Part shown: positions 35,250-43,839 of the stretch, piece after piece
How positions within the stretch are numbered: position 1 is the stretch's first letter
How the letters are laid out: each line of letters starts with the position of its first letter
Assembly (NCBI GenBank): GCA_016649715.1
Contig: JAENXC010000016.1
Coordinates: 1-64,000, forward strand
Source of the DNA: Flavobacteriaceae bacterium
GTDB taxonomy: Bacteria > Bacteroidota > Bacteroidia > Flavobacteriales > Flavobacteriaceae
DNA: 64,000 bases
Direction: 5' to 3'
Position numbers and translations under genes: made by a program
The notes under the pieces: generated by a model
The model's database searches: none
Told to the model about the DNA's origin: nothing
What the model saw: only the letters and a program-made list of their open reading frames with translations

Positions 35250-38200
35250 ATGAAGGACGGATTAGCAGGCAAAATTGCCAAGTTATTTATAGGCTCGAAG
35301 CTTACGGTGCTGTTGATGATCGTGTTTATGGTCATCGGCGTTTACAGTTCGTTTTTGATACCGCGCGAGGAAGAACCGCAAATTGATGTGGCTATGGCCG
35401 ACATTTTTGTGGGCTACCCCGGTGCATCCCCAACCGAAGTGGAATCTAGAGTTGTGAAACCGTTAGAGAAACTGGTTTCCAACATTCCTGGAGTTGAGTA
35501 TGTGTATTCCACTTCTTCAGAGGAAGGCGCGATGGTAATAGTTCAATTTTATGTAGGTGAAGATATTGAACGTTCCTTCGTAAAACTTTACAACGAAATG
35601 AACAAGCATATGGACCAAATGCCTCCGGGCGTTACCCTGCCGCTTGTAAAACCACGTGCCATTGATGATGTGCCAATGTTGGGAATAACGCTTTGGAGCG
35701 AAAATTATGACGATTTTCAACTAAAACAAATTGCAGACGAACTCACTCAAGAAATTGAAAAAGTGAAGCAAGTTTCCACCACTCACAAAATTGGAGGGCG
35801 AAATCGGCAATTGCGGGTTGTTTTGGATAAAGATAAATTGGCGGCAAGCGGTTTGGACTTTTTGAGTGTTGCTGAAATGATAAAAGCAAACAACCAGCAA
35901 ATGAGTTCGGGCAGTTTTAATAAAAACGATACGGAGTTTTTGGTTTCTACCGGAAATTTCCTAAAATCTGCAACTGATGTTGAGAACTTGGTTGTGGGCG
36001 TACAGCAGAACCAACCAATTTATTTGAAACAAGTGGCCGCTATTTTTGACGGCCCCGAAATTCCGAGCAAATATGTTTCCTTCGGCTTTGGAGGAGCTAC
36101 CGAAAATGCTTCAAATTATCCTTCGGAATACCCTGCCGTAACCATTTCCGTGGCGAAAAGAAAAGGTGCCGATGCGATGAAAATTGCTGATGTTATTATC
36201 GATAAAGTAGATCATTTGCGAAGCAACTTAGTTCCCGATGACGTTCACGTGGAAATCACGCGAAATTACGGCGAAACCGCTTCCCACAAAGTATCGGAAC
36301 TATTGATGCACCTTATGGGAGCAATCATTGCGGTTACGTTAGTGGTAATGCTCGCAATGGGCTGGCGCGGTGGTTTGGTGGTTTTCCTTTCGGTACCCAT
36401 CACGTTTGCGTTGACGCTTTTGAGTTATTATTTGCTCGATTACACTTTGAACAGAATTACACTTTTCGCATTGGTATTCGTTACCGGAATTGTGGTGGAT
36501 GACTCCATTATTATTGCGGAAAATATGCACCGGCATTTCAAGATGAAACGCTTGCCGTTTAAGCAAGCTGCTATTTACGCAATAAACGAAGTAGGAAACC
36601 CAACCATTTTGGCAACTTTAACGGTAATAGCATCCGTTTTGCCAATGGCGTTTGTTTCTGGATTGATGGGACCATATATGTCGCCGATGCCTATTGGCGC
36701 TTCCATAGCGATGATACTATCGTTGTTTGTGGCTTTGACAATTACACCTTATTTGGGTTATATTTTTCTTCGTGAAAAGGAGAAACCTGCCCGCCGTGGT
36801 GGGAAAGGAAAAGGACCTAAGCCAGAAAAACCATTGGAAAGCACTTTCATTTATAGGATTTATTCAAAATTTGAAACTCCTTTGATTGAAAATAAGAAGA
36901 TACGATTCTGGTTTTTGGGAATAACCGTTCTGATGCTTTTGGGCTCCGTGCTTATGTTTTTCACAAAATCCGTCGCGGTAAAAATGCTGCCTTTCGACAA
37001 TAAAAACGAAATGCAAGTAGTAATTGATATGCCCGAAGGAACAACTTTGGAGCGAACAGCAGTGGTTGCTCGCGAGATTGGACAATACCTTTCAACACAA
37101 CCACTGGTAGTGAATTATCAAAATTACGTCGGTACTTCGGCACCTATTACTTTCAATGGTTTGGTGCGCCATTACGATTTACGTGGTGGCAGCAACATGG
37201 CCGATATTCAAGTGAATTTGGTGGGCAAGGAAGATAGAAAACTCCAAAGCCATGATATCGCAAAACAACTGCGTCCGCATATTCAGGAAATAGGGAAGAA
37301 GTTTGGTGCAAATGTGAAAATAGTAGAAGTTCCGCCCGGACCACCAGTACTTTCGACCATTGTGGCTGAAATATACGGACCAGATTACGACCAACAAATT
37401 GCAGTTGCAAAGCAAGTTGAAAACATTTTGAACGAAACCCAAGATGTTGTGGATGTAGATTGGATGGTTGAAGCTGATCAAAAAGAGTACGAATTTATTA
37501 TAGACAAAGAAAAAGCGATGCGCTATGGCGTGGCGCCACAACAGATTGTTTATACCATGAATACTGCGCTTTCAGATAGGCCTGTATCCAATCTTTACGA
37601 TGAAAACGCTACAGAACAAGTTGGAATAGTATTGGCTTTGGATGAAAAGGAAAAATCTACAATTCAGGATATTTCGCAATTGAAAATTACTTCAAAGCAA
37701 GGCAATATGGTTTCTGTGGGCGATTTAGTAAATATTGAAGAAACTATCCGAGCAAAAAGTATTTATAGAAAAAACCAAAAACGAGTGGTTTATGTGTTGG
37801 CCGATATGGCTGGAGAACTTGAAAGCCCTGTATATGCTATTTTGGGAATGAGTGATAAGCTTAACGAAATAAAGCTACCTGCAGGATATAAAATGAACGA
37901 ACTGTATTTACAGCAACCTGAATTTGAAGACGATTTCACCGTAAAATGGGATGGCGAATGGCAAATTACTTTAGAAGTATTCCGCGATTTGGGAATTGCC
38001 TTTTTGGGAGTTATCATCATCATTTATATTTTGATTGTGGGTTGGTTCCAAAACTTCAAAGCACCAATAGTGATGATGGTTGCAATACCATTGTCTTTGA
38101 TAGGAATTGTGCTCGGCCACTGGGTTATGGGTGCGTTTTTCACAGCCACTTCCTTTATTGGAATGATTGCTTTGGCGGGAATTATGGTGCGGAACTCGGT

Positions 38201-38465
38201 GCTATTGATTGACTTTATAAATCTTCGAACGGCTGATGGAATACCGCTAAAACAAGCAGTAATTGAAGCAGGAGCAGTGCGGACCACCCCAATTTTGTTG
38301 ACTGCAGGAACGGTTGTGATTGGGGCTTTCGTAATTCTTTTCGATCCAATTTTTCAAGGTCTTGCAATTTCATTGATGGGTGGAACTATTGTTTCCACAG
38401 TATTAACGCTACTTGTGGTGCCGTTGGTTTATTATTTGATCGAGCGGAAAAACCATAAAGAGTAA
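35250..38465 (+). CDS. RND efflux permease
   Basis: A 1071-residue ACR_tran family permease with twelve membrane helices and two periplasmic porter loops. It shows PREEEPQIDVAMADIFVGYPGAS near the start, the relay region FALVFVTGIVVDDSIIIAENM with paired Asp, and the second-half motif IALAGIMVRNSVLLIDFI. A basic insert (RRGGKGKGPKPEKP, about 510) lies on a cytoplasmic loop. It is not of the CusA type; the substrate is probably organic or a reactive small molecule. It ends the TolC-adaptor-permease trio, with two small genes following on the same strand. Confidence 0.9.
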   Translation: MKDGLAGKIAKLFIGSKLTVLLMIVFMVIGVYSSFLIPREEEPQIDVAMADIFVGYPGASPTEVESRVVKPLEKLVSNIPGVEYVYSTSSEEGAMVIVQFYVGEDIERSFVKLYNEMNKHMDQMPPGVTLPLVKPRAIDDVPMLGITLWSENYDDFQLKQIADELTQEIEKVKQVSTTHKIGGRNRQLRVVLDKDKLAASGLDFLSVAEMIKANNQQMSSGSFNKNDTEFLVSTGNFLKSATDVENLVVGVQQNQPIYLKQVAAIFDGPEIPSKYVSFGFGGATENASNYPSEYPAVTISVAKRKGADAMKIADVIIDKVDHLRSNLVPDDVHVEITRNYGETASHKVSELLMHLMGAIIAVTLVVMLAMGWRGGLVVFLSVPITFALTLLSYYLLDYTLNRITLFALVFVTGIVVDDSIIIAENMHRHFKMKRLPFKQAAIYAINEVGNPTILATLTVIASVLPMAFVSGLMGPYMSPMPIGASIAMILSLFVALTITPYLGYIFLREKEKPARRGGKGKGPKPEKPLESTFIYRIYSKFETPLIENKKIRFWFLGITVLMLLGSVLMFFTKSVAVKMLPFDNKNEMQVVIDMPEGTTLERTAVVAREIGQYLSTQPLVVNYQNYVGTSAPITFNGLVRHYDLRGGSNMADIQVNLVGKEDRKLQSHDIAKQLRPHIQEIGKKFGANVKIVEVPPGPPVLSTIVAEIYGPDYDQQIAVAKQVENILNETQDVVDVDWMVEADQKEYEFIIDKEKAMRYGVAPQQIVYTMNTALSDRPVSNLYDENATEQVGIVLALDEKEKSTIQDISQLKITSKQGNMVSVGDLVNIEETIRAKSIYRKNQKRVVYVLADMAGELESPVYAILGMSDKLNEIKLPAGYKMNELYLQQPEFEDDFTVKWDGEWQITLEVFRDLGIAFLGVIIIIYILIVGWFQNFKAPIVMMVAIPLSLIGIVLGHWVMGAFFTATSFIGMIALAGIMVRNSVLLIDFINLRTADGIPLKQAVIEAGAVRTTPILLTAGTVVIGAFVILFDPIFQGLAISLMGGTIVSTVLTLLVVPLVYYLIERKNHKE

Positions 38466-38644
38466 AGAGCAAAGAATATAGAAAAAAGACATAAGACATA
38501 AGACCGCTGCGCTATAAGACGTAGGACGAAATAATGTGTTGCTTGCTAATTAGTTTTTAACCATAGGGATAAGGTGTGTTACCGTTGGAATAATAAATAG
38601 CAATAGACAATAAAAAATGATAATAGAAAATAAAAAATAAACCG

Positions 38645-38950
38645 ATGAAACTATTAATTGTAACCGTTGTGGACGAATTTCAGAAAGACGTGCTGCAACT
38701 TTTCAAAAAAGCAAATATAGAGAGCTACAGCGGCTCTGATATTGAAGGCTATAAAAATGCGTCCTCTTTTATGATGAATTCCAGTTGGTTTCCGTCAGAA
38801 AAGGGTGGGGCAGACAGCAGTATGTTTTTCTCTTTCACGGAAGATGAAAAGATTAATTCGTTTTTCAGTTTGGTAGTGCAATTCAATGAAACTTTGGAGA
38901 CCAACAATCCCATTCATGCGGTTGTTGTGCCAATAGAACGGAGTATTTAA
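38645..38950 (+). CDS. Small PII-like protein of unknown function
   Basis: A 101-residue cytosolic protein, MKLLIVTVVDEFQKDVLQLF onward, with beta-alpha-beta periodicity and a closing HAVVVPIERSI strand that recalls ferredoxin-like or PII-like folds. I do not recognise a named family with certainty. The 180 bases upstream are AT-rich with no clear promoter. Position behind the RND permease suggests a regulatory or accessory role for that pump, as PII-like proteins often accompany transporters. Confidence 0.55.
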   Translation: MKLLIVTVVDEFQKDVLQLFKKANIESYSGSDIEGYKNASSFMMNSSWFPSEKGGADSSMFFSFTEDEKINSFFSLVVQFNETLETNNPIHAVVVPIERSI

Positions 38951-38962
38951 GTCCCCTTCCAG

Positions 38963-38979
38963 CCTCCCCAAAGGGGAGG
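38963..38979. repeat. GC-rich perfect hairpin
   Basis: CCTCCCC-AAA-GGGGAGG, a seven-base perfect stem with a three-base loop in the gap after the PII-like gene. It has no T tract, so it looks like a dispersed palindrome rather than an intrinsic terminator. A related partial form occurs near 4493. Confidence 0.55.
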
Positions 38980-39026
38980 AGTTGGGGAAGACAAATTAAA
39001 ATGTATAACATTAAAATTTTATAATT

Positions 39027-39233
39027 ATGATTAACAGATATATTAGGGCAATTGCCGGAACTTTTATTTTGATCAGCCTTTTGCTGGCAGTTTATGTGAA
39101 TATTAACTGGTTGTGGTTCACAGGGTTTGTGGGCATCAATTTATTGCAATCATCTTTTACAAAATGGTGCTTGATGGAAAAAATCCTTAAAAAGTTTGGT
39201 GTAAATGATGAAGGAGAGAGCTGCTGTGCATAG
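39027..39233 (+). CDS. DUF2892 (YgaP-like) small membrane protein
   Basis: A 68-residue protein with two membrane helices ([17 protein letters not shown] and [17 protein letters not shown]), the DUF2892 arrangement found as the membrane part of the rhodanese YgaP. It ends in ESCCA, with a Cys pair plus an earlier KWC. It follows the RND genes on the same strand, and a terminator follows it. DUF2892 proteins often accompany sulfur-handling genes; a thiol-related role is inferred. Confidence 0.75.
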   Translation: MINRYIRAIAGTFILISLLLAVYVNINWLWFTGFVGINLLQSSFTKWCLMEKILKKFGVNDEGESCCA

Positions 39234-39263
39234 CTGCTTCGTTTCGATTAAATTTTCATGAAA

Positions 39264-39297
39264 AGTCCCGCCACGAAAAATTGTTGCGGGATTTTTT
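39264..39297 (+). terminator. Intrinsic terminator after the RND operon
   Basis: Stem AGTCCCGC..GCGGGATT with a T run, closing the RND-DUF2892 transcription unit before the hpf promoter. Confidence 0.8.
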
Positions 39298-39343
39298 ATT
39301 TCCGAAAAGTTTCTGTCATCAATCATCAAACATTTGCCCAATT

Positions 39344-39387
39344 ATGACATTAGTCATTCCAAAAACGATGAATAAGAGGTATCTTTG
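39344..39387 (+). promoter_or_regulatory. FNR-type operator and promoter of hpf-usp
   Basis: Perfect dyad ATGAC-ATTA-GTCAT (39344-39357) and -7 element TATCTTTG (39380-39387), centre-to-end distance 36.5 bases. It drives the hibernation factor and the first universal stress protein gene. Confidence 0.75.
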
Positions 39388-39414
39388 AGGAATATAAACC
39401 AATTCTGATCAGTC

Positions 39415-39714
39415 ATGACTATAAACATCCAATACGTGAAAATGCCCACCAGTGAGGCGATGAACGAATATGTAGAAAAAAAACTTGAAAAACTTGCTGA
39501 AAAATACGAATGGCTGATAAGGGCCGAAGTAAGTTTTAAAATGGAAAACAACGTGTACGGAAAAGGCAATATTTGTGAAATGGAACTGAGCCTTCCCGGT
39601 CCGAAAATCTTCGCAACTTCAACGGAACCAACTTTTGAAGGAGCGGCAAAGAAAACCATTTCCGATCTGGAAAAACAGCTTAAAAAACGCAAATCAAAAT
39701 TCACAACACACTAA
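39415..39714 (+). CDS. hpf: Short ribosome hibernation-promoting factor (HPF/RaiA)
   Basis: A 99-residue protein of the short HPF/RaiA type, which binds the 30S decoding region and silences ribosomes. It shows VKMPTSEAMNEYVEKKLEKL, the basic and acidic strand pattern, then DLEKQLKKRKSKF. No C-terminal dimerisation domain is present, so it is the short form. It is first in a unit with a universal stress protein gene eleven bases later, behind an FNR-type promoter, which argues for ribosome silencing during oxygen or energy limitation. Confidence 0.85.
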   Translation: MTINIQYVKMPTSEAMNEYVEKKLEKLAEKYEWLIRAEVSFKMENNVYGKGNICEMELSLPGPKIFATSTEPTFEGAAKKTISDLEKQLKKRKSKFTTH

Positions 39715-39725
39715 AAAACAATCTC

Positions 39726-40562
39726 ATGAAAAAAATATTGGTCCCCGTAGATTTTTCGAAAAATTCCGACTATGCTTTGGAAGTAGCCGCATCTATAGCC
39801 AAAAAACAAAACGCCGAAATTATTGCGCTCCACATGATGGGCCTTAGCGATGCCGTTGTTACTCGCGATGAAAGCAAAGAAGTTTTTGAAGCAATGTTTT
39901 ATATGAAACTGGCCGAAAAACGCTTTGCCGAATTTCTTGACAAAGATTATTTGGAAGGAATTAAGGTTACTGATACCGTTCATAATTATAAAATTTTCAG
40001 TGAACTGAACGATGTGGCCATAGAATTTGGAGCAGACTTAATTGTGATGGGCTCCCACGGAAGCTCTGGTTTGAAAGAGGTTTTCGTAGGAAGCAACACA
40101 GAAAAAGTGGTCCGCACTTCAGAAATTCCTGTTTTGGTAATAAAACATCGCCAGGAAAATTTTAATCCGGAGTTTGGGATTTTTGCCTGCGACTTCTTGG
40201 AAAATTCCGTTGGTCCCTACAAACGGGCGCAGAAAATGTTTGATATTTTGGGAATAAAAATGCAAATGTTATACATAAACCTGGCGGGCGATTTCCACAG
40301 CACGCGTGAAATTGAAAAGCGAATCCTTAGCTTTTTGGAAAGTGCAGGGGAACCAAATCCATTGGAAAGTTTGGACCAAGTGGTCCAATACAGCGAATAT
40401 TCCGTGGAAGCGGGTATTTTTGGCTACAGCCAAGTGAGTAATGCCGATATAATTGCGTTGCCAACGCAGGGCCGTCAAGGTTTAGCACACTTCTTCTCCG
40501 GAAGTATTGGTGAGGACGTGGTAAACCATTCAGATTTGCCGGTGATGACTTTTAAAGTGTAG
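39726..40562 (+). CDS. Universal stress protein, tandem UspA domains
   Basis: A 278-residue protein of two UspA domains. The first has an intact nucleotide motif, GSHG then nine residues then GS. In the second the first Gly is lost (PTQGRQG..GS), so ATP binding there is doubtful. It is co-transcribed with hpf behind an FNR-type site. It is one of six such genes within 12 kb. Confidence 0.9.
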   Translation: MKKILVPVDFSKNSDYALEVAASIAKKQNAEIIALHMMGLSDAVVTRDESKEVFEAMFYMKLAEKRFAEFLDKDYLEGIKVTDTVHNYKIFSELNDVAIEFGADLIVMGSHGSSGLKEVFVGSNTEKVVRTSEIPVLVIKHRQENFNPEFGIFACDFLENSVGPYKRAQKMFDILGIKMQMLYINLAGDFHSTREIEKRILSFLESAGEPNPLESLDQVVQYSEYSVEAGIFGYSQVSNADIIALPTQGRQGLAHFFSGSIGEDVVNHSDLPVMTFKV

Positions 40563-40594
40563 TTAATTGCTATCGACAACAATTGACAGCAGAA

Positions 40595-40628
40595 AGCAGG
40601 GACTTCAATTTTGGATTCCTGCTTTTTT
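40595..40628. terminator. Bidirectional terminator
   Basis: Stem AGCAGG..CCTGCT with a T run on the plus side and an A-rich flank on the other, between the convergent usp and deoD genes. Confidence 0.65.
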
Positions 40629-40631
40629 GTT

Positions 40632-41333
40632 TTACAAAAGTGTATGCAAGGCAATCTCAATCATTTTTGAAAAACTGCCTTCGCGTTCATCGGAGGTTGT
40701 GGTTTCGCCTGTTACCAATGAATCTGAAATAGTTAAAATAGCCAATGCTTTCACATTAAATTTTGCTGCTATAGTGTATAGTCCGGCTGCTTCCATTTCA
40801 ACGCAAAGCACTCCGAAATCTGCCCATTTTTTATAATAATTGAAGTCATCTTCATAAAATTGATCGCCGGAAAGTACATTGCCCGCTTTTATAGGGATAT
40901 TTTTTTCCTTTGCGTAAAGTGCCGCTTTCATAAACAAATCGAAATCGGCAGTAGGCGAGTAGTCGCAGTTTACAAAACGAGTGTTGTTAATGCCCGAAGT
41001 GGAAGAGGCAGCCATTGCAATAACAATATCGCGGAGGTTTATATCTTTTTGATAGCTTCCTGCTGAACCAACTCGAATCAGGTTTTTTACACCGTAATCA
41101 TTGATGAGTTCGTGGCAATAAATCAAGGTTGAAGGGATGCCCATTCCAGTGCCCTGCACCGAAATTGGCTTTCCCTGAAAGGTTCCTGTATAACCCAACA
41201 TGCCGCGAACATCGTTGTAGCATTTTGCATTTTCAAGAAAAGATTCAGCAATCCATTTGGCGCGCATTGGATCGCCGGGAAGTAAAACCGATTCTGCAAT
41301 TTCCCCAGGTTTAGCTTCAATATGTATGCTCAT
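40632..41333 (-). CDS. deoD: Purine nucleoside phosphorylase, DeoD type
   Basis: A 233-residue enzyme cleaving purine nucleosides with phosphate. Family motifs are LLPGDPMRAKWIAE, QGTGMGIPS, IRVGSAGSY, CVEMEAAGLY and the catalytic Asp in ISDSLVTGE. It is last in the unit trxA-deoC-deoD; its start overlaps the deoC end by 17 bases. No Crp/Fnr-type site was found upstream of this unit. Confidence 0.93.
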   Translation of the reverse strand: MSIHIEAKPGEIAESVLLPGDPMRAKWIAESFLENAKCYNDVRGMLGYTGTFQGKPISVQGTGMGIPSTLIYCHELINDYGVKNLIRVGSAGSYQKDINLRDIVIAMAASSTSGINNTRFVNCDYSPTADFDLFMKAALYAKEKNIPIKAGNVLSGDQFYEDDFNYYKKWADFGVLCVEMEAAGLYTIAAKFNVKALAILTISDSLVTGETTTSDEREGSFSKMIEIALHTLL

Positions 41334-41988
41334 CTGTGTCTTCTTTTTTGGATGTTACAATCTCGATCCCTGAAGAGGTTCCAATTCTATTAGCGCCTAT
41401 TTCAATATATTTTTTTGCTGTTTCGGCATCTTTTATTCCGCCAGAGACTTTTATTTTTAAAATGTCACCCACTTCGTCAACCATTATTTTTACAGCGTGT
41501 TCCGTGGCGCCGCCCGTTCCGAATCCTGTGGAGGTTTTTACGTAATCGGCTCCAGCACGTTTAGCTATTTGGCAGGATATCTTTATTTCATCATCGGTTA
41601 AATAGCAAGTTTCAAGGATTACTTTTAAAATTCGGCTGCCGATTGCCTCTTTAACGGCTGAAATTTCTTCACGGATGGATTTGTGCAATTTTGCTTTCAA
41701 CAAACCCACGTTCAGCACCATATCAATTTCATCGGCACCATCTTTTACACATTGTTCCGCTTCACAGACTTTGGCATGGCAGCTGCTTGCACCCAAGGGG
41801 AAACCAACTACTGCAGCAACTTTTACATCCGTATTTTTCAATTGGTTAGCTGCCAAAAGAACATAACAACTGTTTATGCAGACTGCGTAAAAATTATACT
41901 TTTTGGCTTCGTTGCAAAGTTTAATAATGTCGTCTGGAGTGGTGGTTGCTTTTAGTAAGGTATGGTCTATATATTGGTTCAAATTCAT
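41317..41988 (-). CDS. deoC: Deoxyribose-phosphate aldolase
   Basis: A 223-residue class I aldolase that splits deoxyribose-5-phosphate. It shows YIDHTLLKAT, VCINSCYV, VVGFPLGAS, the region EIDMVLNVG, and the Schiff-base lysine block ADYVKTSTGF. I choose the ATG at 41988, which overlaps the trxA stop codon; the frame extends further upstream through trxA and is not credible. With deoD it forms nucleoside catabolism. Confidence 0.93.
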   Translation of the reverse strand: MNLNQYIDHTLLKATTTPDDIIKLCNEAKKYNFYAVCINSCYVLLAANQLKNTDVKVAAVVGFPLGASSCHAKVCEAEQCVKDGADEIDMVLNVGLLKAKLHKSIREEISAVKEAIGSRILKVILETCYLTDDEIKISCQIAKRAGADYVKTSTGFGTGGATEHAVKIMVDEVGDILKIKVSGGIKDAETAKKYIEIGANRIGTSSGIEIVTSKKEDTDEHTY

Positions 41989-42290
41989 TAATTTCTGTGT
42001 TGATTTATTATTGAAATCAAATCGTTTTTCTGCAAAACGCCGCTTTGTCGCCAAAGCTGTTTTCCGTTTTTGAAAAGAATCATCGTTGGCACACCGCGCA
42101 CTTGGAATTCCGCCGCCAGTGGTTGGTTTTTGTCAACGTCAATTTTCACTATTTTCACCGCTTCACCTAGTTCGTCCTTTACTTGTTTCAGTATGGGAGC
42201 CAACATTTTGCACGGACCGCACCAATCGGCGAAAAAGTCAACCAGAACTGGCGTTTCGGAATTTATTATTTCTTTGAAGTTGCTTTTCAT
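41988..42290 (-). CDS. trxA: Thioredoxin
   Basis: A 100-residue thioredoxin with the active site WCGPCK (residues 23-28), the cis-proline loop RGVPTMILF and the C-terminal helix. It reduces protein disulfides in the cytoplasm. Its stop codon overlaps the deoC start (TAATG), so the genes are translationally coupled. No signal peptide is present. Confidence 0.92.
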   Translation of the reverse strand: MKSNFKEIINSETPVLVDFFADWCGPCKMLAPILKQVKDELGEAVKIVKIDVDKNQPLAAEFQVRGVPTMILFKNGKQLWRQSGVLQKNDLISIINQHRN

Positions 42291-42384
42291 TTATCGGTTT
42301 TTTCAGTTCTAATGAATGATGGCTATATAATTTGATTGAAGTTTTTTTCTTTCCTCTTTCCTCTTTCTTCTCTATTCTGTTATA

Positions 42385-43251
42385 TCAGCCGAGCAATGGA
42401 TTCTTTTTGTATTTTCTTAAAACAGGCATCAACATTTTCAAGGGAATTTTAATGGAATAGGTTCCCGTGTAGGACGGGCAAATTACGCAATCGTCAAAGT
42501 AGTATTCCACTACATCGTCATTTATGACGAAATTGTTTTTGGCGTTGAAGAAATCATCTGCCGAAATTGCCCAACAATCGTAATACATTTCGCCACTATT
42601 TATTTTTTCCTTTAAAAGTTCGTTCAAAATTTCGCGAAGTTCTTCCTCGGACCCATTGTTGAAGAAATCTTCATAGTTCATAAATGTTGCCCGTTCCAAA
42701 TCAAAGTTCAAACAATCAAACGTATAGGCTGCATGGGCCGCACCGGTGTAGTGGTTTTCTTTGTAAAAAAGTACGCTTATAAGCCGGTCATTGAGGTTGT
42801 AGATTTTATAATCTACCATTCGCTTTTCGTTTTGTTTCGGAATTCCCAAGGAGTCGCAAAGCCGTTTTTCTTCCAAAATTTGTTTTTCCACGCCTTTGGC
42901 ATCTACATAATGTTTGCTGATGTATTCGTTGAAATTTTCAAATTGAGGCTTAATTTTTTCGTTGAGGTATGGATATTTAAAATCCAAAGTGTACCAATCG
43001 CCTTCCTTTAAAAATGATTTTGAAATGAGCAGGTTTTGCAACTCCGCTTTTGAATCTTTTTTCTCTAAAAGTTCCCGCCGTTTTAGATTGAGGGTTTTTT
43101 GCTGCATCTCAAAATTTCTGTCGGAAACGCGCAAGGAATCTACAATTTCTTCGGAATTGATTTCCGTATTAATTTCCGTTTTCTCCTTTTTTGGATCGTT
43201 TTTACAGGAGATTAAAGTGAATAGAATTAAGATTGGCAGAAAAGCTTTCAT
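42385..43251 (-). CDS. Lipoprotein with DUF3298/RsiV-like domain
   Basis: A 288-residue lipoprotein (lipobox ending ISC, Cys16). A charged coil follows (about 20-70), then a domain with NEYISKHYVDAKG, YKENHYTGAAHAAYTFDCLNFDL and ISADDFFNAKNNFVINDDVVEYYF, the pattern of the DUF4163/DUF3298 (RsiV) group. RsiV binds lysozyme in Bacillus; in Bacteroidota the role is unknown. It is exported and anchored by lipid. Confidence 0.7.
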   Translation of the reverse strand: MKAFLPILILFTLISCKNDPKKEKTEINTEINSEEIVDSLRVSDRNFEMQQKTLNLKRRELLEKKDSKAELQNLLISKSFLKEGDWYTLDFKYPYLNEKIKPQFENFNEYISKHYVDAKGVEKQILEEKRLCDSLGIPKQNEKRMVDYKIYNLNDRLISVLFYKENHYTGAAHAAYTFDCLNFDLERATFMNYEDFFNNGSEEELREILNELLKEKINSGEMYYDCWAISADDFFNAKNNFVINDDVVEYYFDDCVICPSYTGTYSIKIPLKMLMPVLRKYKKNPLLG

Positions 43252-43324
43252 GTTTTTGGGGTTTTAAATCATAAAAATAGGGAAAGAATGATAGTAAAAA
43301 AAACGAAAGTCTATGTTGTTCTTA

Positions 43325-43735
43325 TTAATCTTTCAATAGCATTTTCAGTTTTGCGAGCATAATCACTTCGCTTTTATTTTTTCCCGCGAAGGAACTGGCA
43401 ATGGTGTTTGCGGTTCTCCAAATCAGGTCTTTTCGCTCTTTGGTAAAAAGCTTGGGATGCTCGTTTTTATAATCGGCAAAGCTGTCAAAACAGTCGTTTG
43501 CATCCAACTGTTCATAATCAAACCAATCAAAAACCACTTCAATCTGGTATGCGGCATCGGTATGGAATGGGTCCTCGTAATTATCAAGGTTTTTCCATTC
43601 TGCCAACACCATATTTTTCAGTGCGTTGTATTCTTCTTTCCGCACTACCTTGTCTGCCGCGGCAATAGCGTAAAACAGTTCCCCCATTTTTTGGTAAAAC
43701 AGCAGTTGCGGTTTATCCACGATTCCCATAAGCAT
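43325..43735 (-). CDS. TerB-like domain protein
   Basis: A 136-residue helical protein resembling the tellurite-resistance TerB fold: LFYAIAAADKVVRKEEYNALKNMV, with the acidic turn typical of TerB, then ANTIASSFAGKNKSEVIMLAKL. The start may be 43735 or 43729. Upstream, a minus-strand -7 TAGTTTTA (43760-43767) lies exactly 36.5 bases from the centre of an FNR-type dyad, so this gene is a predicted FNR-class target. The function is unknown. Confidence 0.65.
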   Translation of the reverse strand: MLMGIVDKPQLLFYQKMGELFYAIAAADKVVRKEEYNALKNMVLAEWKNLDNYEDPFHTDAAYQIEVVFDWFDYEQLDANDCFDSFADYKNEHPKLFTKERKDLIWRTANTIASSFAGKNKSEVIMLAKLKMLLKD

Positions 43736-43759
43736 ATATTAAAATGATTAATTAATATG

Positions 43760-43835
43760 TAAAACTAAACAGTTTTCTAATGTAATTTTATGATATAAAT
43801 CAGTTCGCAAAAACTGTTTAAAATACTTACTTTTG
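43760..43835. promoter_or_regulatory. FNR-type operator between TerB-like and kinase genes
   Basis: Dyad TGAT-ATAA-ATCA (43791-43802), a perfect FNR core. On the minus side TAGTTTTA (43760-43767) is at the standard 36.5-base distance and would serve the TerB-like gene. On the plus side TACTTTTG (43828-43835) is 38.5 bases away and ends four bases before the kinase ATG, so the kinase mRNA would be leaderless and its activation is less certain. Confidence 0.65.
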
Positions 43836-43839
43836 GGGA

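Noticed and set aside
42291-42384. Crp/Fnr-type control of trxA-deoC-deoD
   Set aside because: No dyad of either class was found upstream of trxA on the minus strand.
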